A DNA stretch of 64,000 nucleotides. It comes from Stichopus chloronotus. Its lineage: Eukaryota > Echinodermata > Holothuroidea > Aspidochirotida > Stichopodidae. Positions 1 to 8,900 of this stretch are shown here, piece after piece. The translations under genes were made by a program, and so were the position numbers. Every line of letters starts with the position of its first letter. Within the stretch, counting starts at the first letter, position 1. The stretch lies in the NCBI GenBank assembly GCA_021234535.1, contig CM037835.1, forward strand, positions 1,674,001-1,738,000. The letters are read 5' to 3'. The notes below the pieces were generated by a model. That model did not search any database and had not been told where the DNA came from. It saw nothing but the letters and a program-made list of their open reading frames with translations.

Positions 1-218
1 GAATGGAATAACTTTGACAGATATATATATATAAGTTAAGTTACTTAGATATTACGTGTTACTTAGCTTAGAAAGTAGAAAGTAATGTCTTTAAGAGTAA
101 AGAAAGAGGTAACTTACGAGTGTAGAAGTTGTTGCGTGATCTTTGTCTGAGGATGACGTGAGTAGCAATGCTATGTATTGTGTGTGTGGATGCGATGTAG
201 ATGGTCACGTGTTTTTGT

Positions 219-1022
219 TTAGCTGTCTACGTTGATGCCATTGGGGCTAAGGGTTTTTAGTTTTTCTATCCAGAAGGATTCACGATGTAGGATTGTTGTA
301 CGGGACTTCTCTTGGATCAGTTCAATGCCTGTAAGGGAGACGTTGTGTATAGAATGTGATGGGGAATTAAAATGTGTAGTGTATGGTAGTTGTTTGGCGT
401 TAGTTTTATCAAAGTTGATTATTTCTGATTTCGTGTTGCTAAATCTGGTATAGAGTGTTGTTTCCGTTTGGCCGATGTATTGTTTGTTGCAGGCTGTGCA
501 GGTGATGAAATAAATTAACCATTTAGATTTGCAGTTGATGTGCGATGTTACAGGGAAAGTCTGTCCTGTTGTGGTGCTCGTGAATTTGTCTGTGTGTTTG
601 ATGTATGTATGTAGCATGCAGCGTTTTGACTTGCAGGCAAAAAAGCCGTCCTTTGTGGTGTGTGGGTCGTTCTGTGTGTCAATAGGTGAGGGGTCCCTAG
701 CCCGTACGAGAAGATCTCGTAGAGAGCGGGGACGACGGAAGGCGACCATGGGAGGTTCTTTAAAAATAGATGTGAGTTCCGGGGAATCAGTTAGTGTTTG
801 TGTGCATTTTTGTAGTTTCTTAGGGAGGTTGGAGAGAATTGGTGAGTACGTGAGTACCAGTGGCACTCTGGTGTTGTTTTTCTTTTGTGTGTAAGTAAGT
901 AGGTCGTGCCTTGAAAGCTGTTGTGCATTTTGTATTTGTTTTGTTACTACCTGTGAGTTGTATCCACGGTGTATGAATTGTTTATTGAGTTCGGATAGTG
1001 GTAATTTGTTGTGTTGTCTTCA
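219..1022 (-). mobile_element. Penelope-like retroelement 1, 3' fragment with GIY-YIG endonuclease
   Basis: An uninterrupted minus-strand frame runs from 1019 to a stop at 219 (266 codons), preceded by an in-frame TGA at 1020-1022. It starts in the C-terminal tail of a PLE reverse transcriptase (pattern FIHRGY...LSRHDLL...RVPLVLTYSP, then FRRPRSLRDLLV). A Cys-containing linker (CKSKRC, NCKSKW) and a GIY-YIG nuclease domain follow: LIYFITC at ~168-174, YIG at ~181-183, Arg ~192, and the Glu-containing ESFWIEKL at ~247-254. All nuclease hallmarks are present. The reverse transcriptase core is missing, so this is a 5'-truncated copy. The missing part does not lie next to it. Confidence 0.88.
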
Positions 1023-1083
1023 GAGCAGTTTCGTATGATTCTGAGCGCCTGGCTGTATGGAATATTTTTCTGTATATAGTATC

Positions 1084-1108
1084 CTGAAGGCCAATGAGGC
1101 CGAAAGCT
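1084..1108 (+). ncRNA. Degenerate hammerhead ribozyme relic
   Basis: The sequence CTGAAGGCCAATGAGGCC followed by GAAAG keeps the CTGA and GAAA boxes and a 4-bp stem II (GGCC/GGCC, loop AATGA), but lacks the two core bases G8 and A9. PLEs are known to carry hammerhead motifs in their terminal repeats, and this lies between two PLE copies. It should be inactive. Confidence 0.4.
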
Positions 1109-1298
1109 TGACAATACACTTTATAATTGAGAAGCAACGTCTGCCGGGTTTTTATTTAGTAATCTTGCAACTATACAGTCATGACCAGGCACCATCTACG
1201 TTCGGGTCCAAAGCAATTTCTTACTCATATATATATATGCAAGTGATTTGCGTTCCCGGTGTAGAGTGCTCAATACTTGGTAAGAGTAGAGCTGGCAT

Positions 1299-1601
1299 AA
1301 CACAATAACAACATGGGATTACGTTAGTCACTACCCGCAGGTTTCGTGCTTACAGTACAGCACTCTTCAGGTGACTGAATCAGCTTGCGCAGTGTGGAAT
1401 CCGTTGAGCGAGCTGTTTTTATGCTTGACTGGTTTTCCAAAATACTGGGGGGTGTGTCGACAAGCGCTGAGATAGTCGTTTCGTTTATTGAGGAGGCGGT
1501 TGCCCTTGAAAGTCATGATACATATTTTCTCTTCTCTGCACAGGTTGCATCTCCAAGGGTCTACAGATTTGGGGGGGTTGGTTATGATTTTCCAGCTGAT
1601 G
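1299..1601 (+). repeat. Left inverted arm of PLE 2
   Basis: Reverse complement of 2409-2706. It contains the element's 3' coding tail and 3' UTR and the minus-strand hammerhead motif at 1326-1376. The arm ends in AACACAATAACAA, which pairs with TTGTTATTGTGTT at 2694-2706. Confidence 0.9.
1326..1376 (-). ncRNA. Type I hammerhead ribozyme motif (left arm)
   Basis: Identical on the minus strand to the motif at 2629-2679. Core CTGAAGA, stem II GTGCT/AGCAC, GAAA, a 3-bp stem III (ACC/GGT) with loop TGCG, then A at the cleavage position, and 6-bp stem I (AGTCAC/GTGACT). The predicted cut lies between 1332 and 1331. It sits immediately 3' of the PLE 2 protein, whose TGA stop (1367-1369) forms part of the core. 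Confidence 0.8.
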
Positions 1602-2404
1602 GAGTAGTTGGTGTTCTAGTGCTTTAGCTGCCAAATGTACTTGGACAACTCTGTTTCCATTTCACACTTAGTGTGTCTGAGGGATTTCGTGTGGTTGGCG
1701 AACCGGGATTTGAATGTGCCCCCTGTCATTCCTATGTATGATGCGGTGCTTTCTGGGGTGGTGACATCGGCTTGGTAGACCACATTTGAGGTCAGGCAGT
1801 TGCCTTTGACTGGGCACTTGGCCTTGACCCTGCAGTTGCATTCACTTGCTGCCGGTGGAGGTGTATGGGTGCTGTCACGCATGATTTTCTTGTTGTGTGA
1901 CTGGATGATTGACCTGATGCTTGGGAGGCAGCTGTAGCTTACCTTGACTGTATTTCTGTTGAAAATTTTGTGTAATGGGTTGTTGGGTGGGAAGTGTTTG
2001 TCTATAAGGCGCAGGAATGTTTTGGCGACGTTTGTGCGTACGCTTTTACAAAACGGGGGGTTGAACCAGATGATTTGTCGTTTGCGCTTTCTCTTTTGTC
2101 CTTGCCTTGGGGGGTAGGGGTGTACTTTTGCGTGTCAGGGAACCCAGCATCTCTCAGCGCGTTGTTGTAGAGGTGCGCGGCAGTGTCGAAGGACTTCGTT
2201 GTGGGAGAGTAGTGAAAAGCGTTTGCTTATGCCTCCAGGAATTTGTTTGGTGACCTGTGGGGGGTGGTTGGAAGCGTGGTTGATGTACACCGGGTCATCA
2301 TTTGGTTTGCGGTAGGGGCGGTGTGAGTTGCTACGGAGGTCAAATGTGACGTCCAGGTAATCAACGACCTTGAGGTTGCACTCTGCCGTTATTTTCAGTC
2401 CGAG
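1367..2404 (-). pseudogene. Broken PLE reverse transcriptase C-terminus / GIY-YIG endonuclease
   Basis: Reading from 2404: the block DYLDVTFDL, RPYRKPNDDPVYI, NHPPQVTKQIPGGISKRFSLLS is the conserved end of the PLE reverse transcriptase. A frame change near 2195 leads into FDTAAHLYNNALRDAGF. A second near 2090-2115 leads into KRQIIWFNPPF, DKHFPPNNPLHKIFNRNTVKVSYSCLPS and the GIY-YIG domain (NVVYQA, YIG, SRF, ELSKYIW). A TAG at 1616-1618 interrupts the tail, after which the same frame stays open to the TGA at 1367-1369. With two frameshifts and one stop, this copy cannot make a full protein. Confidence 0.85.
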
Positions 2405-2408
2405 TGGA

Positions 2409-2706
2409 CATCAGCTGGAAAATCATAACCAACCCCCCCAAATCTGTAGACCGTGGGAGATGCAACCTGTGCAGAGAAGAGATGTATCATGACTTTCAAG
2501 GGCAACCGCCTCCTCAATAAACGAAACGACTATCTCAGCGCTTGTCGACACACCCCGCAGTATTGTGGAAAACCAGTCAAGCATAAAAACAGCTCGCTCA
2601 ACGGATTCCACACTGCGCAAGCTGATTCAGTCACCTGAAGAGTGCTGTACTGTAAGCACGAAACCTGCGGGTAGTGACTAACGTAATCCCACCTTGTTAT
2701 TGTGTT
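2409..2706 (-). repeat. Right inverted arm of PLE 2
   Basis: Inverted copy of 1299-1601. It differs by a handful of substitutions and lacks 5 bases after GAGAAGAG near 2481, which frameshifts the coding tail in this copy. The inner boundary with the reverse transcriptase sequence is at about 2405-2409. Confidence 0.9.
2629..2679 (+). ncRNA. Type I hammerhead ribozyme motif (right arm)
   Basis: Stem I AGTCAC (2629-2634) pairs with GTGACT (2674-2679). Core CTGAAGA is at 2635-2641. Stem II GTGCT (2642-2646) pairs with AGCAC (2655-2659) around an 8-base loop. GAA is at 2660-2662. Stem III ACC (2663-2665) pairs with GGT (2670-2672) around TGCG. The base before the cut is A2673. All invariant hammerhead core bases are present. 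The cleavage triplet is GTA, which is allowed (NUH) though less usual than GTC. The very short stem III is typical of retroelement hammerheads, which often work as dimers. Confidence 0.82.
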
Positions 2707-2738
<32 letters not shown>

Positions 2739-2742
2739 TTTT
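2707..2742. repeat. (AT)n and poly-T tract
   Basis: Alternating AT dinucleotides are followed by about 12 T residues, immediately outside the right arm of PLE 2. Confidence 0.9.
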
Positions 2743-2837
2743 CAAATTTAAGACAAGACTACTCAAGGTTTAGCAGTTGTGGCATCCATTCTAGAAGGAA
2801 ACTTTCAGGCTTATAGCAAACACATTGCATTTCTTAA

Positions 2838-3915
2838 TGCCTCGGTTACACTATGAAAAAATGTGTCTGTGACTGTACTGCAACTCATGGAATTGCAAAT
2901 GGCATGCAACTGCTTGCAACTAGTGCTGTCTACAATCGGGGCGGGAGTGTGACGCAGACAGTACTGCAACTTGGCCGCGTTGTTCTGCATTGTACAGCAA
3001 ATGGTCTGCAAACCAGGACGTGCAACTATTTGCAAAACGTGTTGCTCTGTGTTGCGTCGATCGGTGAATGATCACGAATGCGCGCAACACAGGCAGAGCT
3101 GAGCTAAGACGGGGCAGTTTCTCACTTACAAAGTCGATTAACCTCGTTTATCAACTTGATAAACCTGGTTTATCAACTAGATAAACCTGGAATTTCGAAT
3201 AACTGAGCATTTGGAATTGATATGCCTGGTTTATTGCCCAGTCAACTGATAATCCACGTTTCTCAAATTATTGGGCATGTGGCTTGCCATAGACGTGTGG
3301 TGGCTGCTGCATGAATAGTTGAAATCCGTGTGTGCAGATATCGTGATGCGTCCTGCTGCAAACGTGTTGAGACTTGTTTGCAGCCGGTTTCAATCAGGCG
3401 CAGTAGAGAATACGTTAGGGGAAATGGCAAATACTAGTTTGCAGTATAGCTGCTGCGTCATGCTGTGCATGTTTGCAATACGTTCGCAGAATGTTCGCAC
3501 GCAGGCGGCATTTGGACCAGTTTTTAGGGAGGTAAAAGATGTTCTCCATACTGCGCTTGTTGGCACCGCACAGTATGAGACTGTTACAGTCTGTCGTATA
3601 GTTGCTAGTTTAGATGCAGATCGTGTTAGGAATGTTCGACGATAAGCGCAGTAGATCGAGGCATTGTTGCAGCACATAGGCGAACAGACTGCAACCAGTT
3701 GCAAGGCACTGTATTTCCACTTGCAACCAGCTGCGTCATGTGCTCCGGTGAGCACCAGAGCACATGCAGCAACTAGTGACTTGTCTACAACCCATGCAAC
3801 TAGTCCCAAACTCAATGCAACTCGACGCAGTCCGTGCGGAGTGTAGCAAACATTTTCAAAATGACCCAGTTGCAAGCAGTCGCAGTACTTGATTTGCTAT
3901 AATGTGACTGGGGCA
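2838..3915. mobile_element. Non-autonomous DNA transposon with TTAA target duplication
   Basis: Left end TGCCTCGGTTACACTAT and right end (reverse complement) TGCCCCAGTCACATTAT match at 13 of 17 bases, and all four mismatches are transitions. Both ends are flanked by TTAA (2834-2837 and 3916-3919). The interior is unusually rich in the words TGCAAC and GTTGCA. It has long open frames on both strands without any recognisable domain. TTAA duplication is known for piggyBac and Kolobok-type transposons; the terminal sequence does not decide which. Confidence 0.65.
3146..3187. repeat. Pair of palindromes inside the TTAA element
   Basis: GTTTATCAACTTGATAAAC (3146-3164) is directly followed by GGTTTATC and GATAAACC separated by AACTA (3167-3187). 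Further diverged copies of the GGTTTAT word continue to about 3250. They could form hairpins. Confidence 0.7.
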
Positions 3916-3919
3916 TTAA

Positions 3920-5903
3920 TGCAGAAGCTAAAAGAGGCCGAAGCTAGGCATAGAGGGCAGGCAAGGTGTTAGATCTTCATCTGAGCACAAGTTGCATGGA
4001 ACTGAACAATGCCCTAATGTGAGCAAGGCATAAGTATATCTGTAATGTGAATTTTGTGCATTTCTTTCTCATATTAAACCTTACAAAAGTTCTCCTTCCC
4101 AAGTACTGACAAAGTTTTTGAAATCAAGTCCATCAGGAAAAAATTTCCTCATTCCAAAGATCACCTGAAAAGCTGGTTTTATGAAAACAAAAGTCATAGT
4201 GTGAGAACAGAAACTGTCATAGCACTTGTGACATGAATGGATCAACATAGAGTCATGCAGTCATGTGAATGTGCTGTTCAATTGTTTTTGCATTTCTTAG
4301 CTACAAAATGGATAGATTTGATTGGAATATATTCTGTTCAGAGTAAGGCAAAAATTTGGCAAATTTGAGTCAGTGAAAAGATTTCAACAACAGAAATTTC
4401 AATCAAAAATAAATTTTACTGACATAGCATTTATACAAACAGGTGTCTCTGTCTTCATATTTTTTGAGTAATCATCCAGAGAGGTTGCAAGTCTAGTCTG
4501 CACACAGCATTTCAAATGTAATCTACATAAAATATATTACTGATTCTGAGTTTCAGAATATCAATAAAAGACCACATGTCAAAAAACATGCCAAAAGACA
4601 CGAAATAAAAAGGATACTCATCCAAAACAGGCCCAAAGATGATGGCAAGGAAGTGGGGTCCTAGTATATCCATCGAAAAGGTTGAAAACTTGACGATGGC
4701 AATAGAATTTCGCAGATGCAAACGCAGTGTAAAGACTTCACTGGCAGACCAAAAGGCTGGCAATTACGGAAGGGCGGTGGCCAGATACACACACACACAC
4801 ACAAATTGCCAGATGCTAGACCATGGTCAATACGGTAATGCATAGCTTATATGAGGTGAGGGAGTACGCGCTGTGAATTTAGATGACCATTAAAAGCCTA
4901 GTAGTTTACACTGCAGAAGCTAAAAGAGGCCGAAGCTAGGCATAGAGGGCAGGCAGGGTGTTAGATCTTCATCTGAGCACAAGTTGCATGGAACTGAACA
5001 ATGCCCTAATGTGAGCAAGGCATAAGTATATCTGTAATGTGAATTTTGTGCATTTCTTTCTCATATTAAACCTTACAAAAGTTCTCCTTCCCAAGTACTG
5101 ACAAAGTTTTTGAAATCAAGTCCATCAGGAAAAAATTTCCTCATTCCAAAGATCACCTGAAAAGCTGGTTTTATGAAAACAAAAGTCATAGTGTGAGAAC
5201 AGAAACTGTCATAGCACTTGTGACATGAATGGATCAACATAGAGTCATGCAGTCATGTGAATGTGCTGTTCAATTGTTTTTGCATTTCTTAGCTACAAAA
5301 TGGATAGATTTGATTGGAATATATTCTGTTCAGAGTAAGGCAAAAATTTGGCAAATTTGAGTCAGTGAAAAGATTTCAACAACAGAAATTTCAATCAAAA
5401 ATAAGTTTTACTGACATAGCATTTATACAAACAGGTGTCTCTGTCTTCATATTTTTTGAGTAATCATCCAGAGAGGTTGCAAGTCTAGTCTGCACACAGC
5501 ATTTCAAATGTAATCTACATAAAATATATTACTGATTCTGAGTTTCAGAATATCAATAAAAGACCACATGTCGAAAAACATGCCAAAAGACACGAAATAA
5601 AAAGGATACTCATCCAAAACAGGCCCAAAGATGATGGCAAGGATGTGGGATCCTAGTATATCCATCGAAAAGGTTGAAAACTTGACGATGGCAATAGAAT
5701 TTCGCAGATGCAAACGCAGTGTAAAGACTTCACTGGCAGACCAAAAGGCTGGCAATTATGGAAGGGCGGTGGCCAGATACACACACACACACACAAATTG
5801 CCAGATGCTAGACCATGGTCAATACGGTAATGCATAGCTTATATGAGGTGAGGGAGTACGCGCTGTGAATTTAGATGACCATTAAAAGCCTAGTAGTTTA
5901 CAC
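3920..5903. repeat. 992-bp tandem duplication (two copies)
   Basis: The unit starting TGCAGAAGCTAAAAGAGG at 3920 is repeated from 4912 with an offset of exactly 992 bases. The second copy ends at about 5903, where TGCA recurs before unrelated sequence. I counted only about six single-base differences and no indels (for example GGCAAGG/GGCAGGG, AAGTGGGGTCC/ATGTGGGATCC, ATTACGG/ATTATGG), so the duplication is recent. Each unit has a short (CA)n run. Open frames inside it are short and lack domains. Confidence 0.95.
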
Positions 5904-5909
5904 TGCATT

Positions 5910-8900
5910 CCATATTCAATGCATTAACTGCATGTCTACCTAAACATTCGGAATTAGCGACGCAAATTATATAGAGGGCAGTATAATTTACAGCAGCAGA
6001 TGAATTGAGATTACAAATAATGCTAATCGTCTAACAAAGGAGTATGAAGTGCAAACACATTTAGCTTTGAGATTTAGCAAATATTACTTAATTTTCATAA
6101 TGGTAGATTTCCTTATGACAAATATACTCAACACTGTATATCATTAGCAACAAGTTTGTAGTGCAAACATTAAAGGCAAGTTATACATTATTCATCACCA
6201 CTTCTCAGAGCTTAATTAAACAATGCTAGAAATTGATTCCACATCCTTTTAAGAGATATTTGCTGTGATCCAACTCAAATTTGGCCATTTGCAAGAAACA
6301 GATCTACAAAGAAAACTGCAGACTTCATTGGTTTGAACAAACATCTTCCAAAACAAAAAACAGTACATGACGGACTACCACAAACATTGTGACAAAAGTT
6401 AAACATTTATAATGAGACAACACTTTAAAATAGATGTTCCTCATCAATGAACGCTTTATGCAAACTTTTGATTCATTCCATTAAATGTATAAGATCATCC
6501 CTTCAACTTCGCCTTATTGAAGAAAGTCAAACAGCCATGAATAGATGTTGTGAGACTTACTTTTATTTAGACATTTTTTGTTGTTGTCCTTATCACTTAA
6601 TTTACAGTTCTGATCAACAGTTACACATCTAAACATAAACATCTGATGTAGCCTTTAAACTTTGCTGTGAAATTAAAACATTTCATTTCCCCTATTTGTT
6701 CTTACAATTTTCAATCTTACTCTCAAGTGTTCATCAAAAACATAAATTTGTGGGACACCAAACAAGAAATGACAATAAAGAGAAAAAGTCAATTACAGTC
6801 TATGGAAAATATCAAATAATTGTAAAATTGTTTGTACAAATTATCAAAAATGTGAAAGCAGAATTTGCAGACCTTGCTCGTACTTGTAATGAGATAGAAA
6901 ACAGAGATGAAGCAAGCAATAAATGCAGCTTTCCAATTTTCCTTACAGTAATTTATTTTATGATGTGCTAATGAGTTGGTCAGTTCATATGGAAATCTGA
7001 GTATTTTTCCACCAGAAATGAAATACCTGCAGTTCTATTGAAAGATAAAATTTGAAATGTTAAATTGCAGGAATCATGCAAGAGCTCACACCTTCTGTAT
7101 TTTCTTGTACGGTAACAACACAAGCTGGTTCTCGTTAATACAGTGGGAACAATGGCACCTTCTTCTCGCTTATAATTTGTTCATGTCCTACTTCATCCAA
7201 AAGTATCCACCATCCTTATTTTTTATCATCATATATTCTGACAGTTTGGCATCATCCATGTACAGCCACAAATTTTCAACTTGATGACATCATCATCAGT
7301 ATGTTTGACAATGAGATAATATATTCAATTAACAGGGCCATTTATTGGTGAATAAACATTAAAAAAAAAACAATAATCACTTCAGTGTATCACTCTGCGA
7401 GTTATAATCTCAATCTTATGAAAAAGACAATAAACCTAAATTATGCTCTATGACAAAAACTGGTGTCCAAATTTGGACCCAGATACCAGCCATCTACTGT
7501 CGGTCAGGTAATCAAAAATATATCTTCCGTTAGGTTAGCAGTTCATCGTTAAGCTACAACACATCTTGCTTTGCATGTGCATGTCATACCATAATGTATG
7601 GGCATGACAATGAACTCCTCTCAAGCACACATGCGGAATGTTTGTTTAATGAATGGTGAAATGATTGGTTTTCAAAATTGTTCCATGTGTATAATTATCA
7701 ATTTCTAATTCTATTACATCAAATGAGTTGGAAATACTACACAAAGTATTTGCAGAAGAGTTTTCAGGTGACTGATTTCATTTCATGAAACCTGAAAAAA
7801 AAAACCTAGAATGCCTAAATGCATTGTGGTTTTGATGATTTCATTATGGGGATTCACATAAATCTGATATATAATGATTGATAAGTATCATGTCTTAACA
7901 TGCAAAACTGCATATTACAATTGGTGATGCAACACCTACACATTACCTATGATATCATCCACGCTGATCCCTGTTGACCCCAACTGACCTTTGACCTCCA
8001 GCAAAAACAATAGGGTTCTTCATCTCAATGGTGGTCACCTACACACTGGGGTGGCCAGTTTCATCCTACATTACCCATACTTTGATGCTATAGAGTGACA
8101 AAGACACACCCATGGGTATACAGTCCAGTCCCTACACAAATACCACACAACATAACAGACGATTTTTATTTACATTCTTTCATCTAAAAATTTCTCACAG
8201 TTGATTTGTTCACCCAGCTCCAGAAGGCGATTGATTAGTGAAATATGAAGGCATATGGAGACCTTTTCCAGACTACTGTAGTGCATTACTTTGAAATTCC
8301 ATAGGGCCCATACAGTTGGAATGTACTGTGGGACAACCAGGGAGTTGCAACTCAGGAGATGCATCAGAAAGTTTCACTCAAGCAAATCCTTTTACATTTT
8401 CATTGGTGTGATAAGAGTTTCAATTCAGAACAAATGATTATAGCTTATGGCTCCCTTTACTCTTGTGTGATATGTCCAATTGCTAGTTGGTATCAAAGTA
8501 ATCTCTACCGACATCTACTGATACCTTAGGAATAGGATTACGTAGACCAATATTTTGATGTCAAGCTCGCTGCCAACAATCAATAAGTCTTGCGACATCG
8601 ACCTGGTAACTACTTCATCAATCAACTGATGTTTGGTTGTTCCTCTAGAAGCATGGTGTCTTACAAGACAATAAGAAATGAGGAATATGTATTTTGTTTT
8701 TAATATTTTAATATTTCAAAGCAACAATGTGATAATAGTTTATGCATGTGTGTGCAATATATGTATTAAGTGAAGCAAATAGCCACTGTTTGTATCCAAG
8801 AGAAACCAACTGTATGCTCTAATTTCATACGTTTAACTAAGAATTAACTTTCAAGGTCTTAGATGTCTGAGACTGGCCATTAGTAGTCTTGCATTAAGAT

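Larger units (their letters stand above)
1299..2706 (-). mobile_element. Penelope-like retroelement 2 with inverted terminal arms
   Basis: A minus-strand PLE fragment (reverse transcriptase C-terminus plus GIY-YIG domain). Its 3' end (1299-1601) occurs again in inverted orientation at the 5' side (2409-2706). The arms are about 98% identical apart from a 5-base deletion in the right arm. Each arm carries the C-terminal coding tail and a hammerhead motif. PLEs often have repeated or inverted terminal 'pseudo-LTRs' as a by-product of their insertion mechanism. This lineage differs from element 1: its nuclease region has CPVKGNC...NVVYQA...SYIGMTGGTFKSRF. Confidence 0.85.

Noticed and set aside
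232..894. Plus-strand frames opposite PLE 1
   Set aside because: They are antisense shadows of the GIY-YIG coding sequence.
3390..3875. 161-codon minus-strand open frame
   Set aside because: It sits inside the TTAA element, overlaps an open frame on the other strand, and has no domain. The sequence is built from TGCAAC-type words.
4512..4845. 83- and 68-codon frames on both strands, repeated at 5504-5837
   Set aside because: They appear twice only because of the 992-bp duplication and show no recognisable domain.
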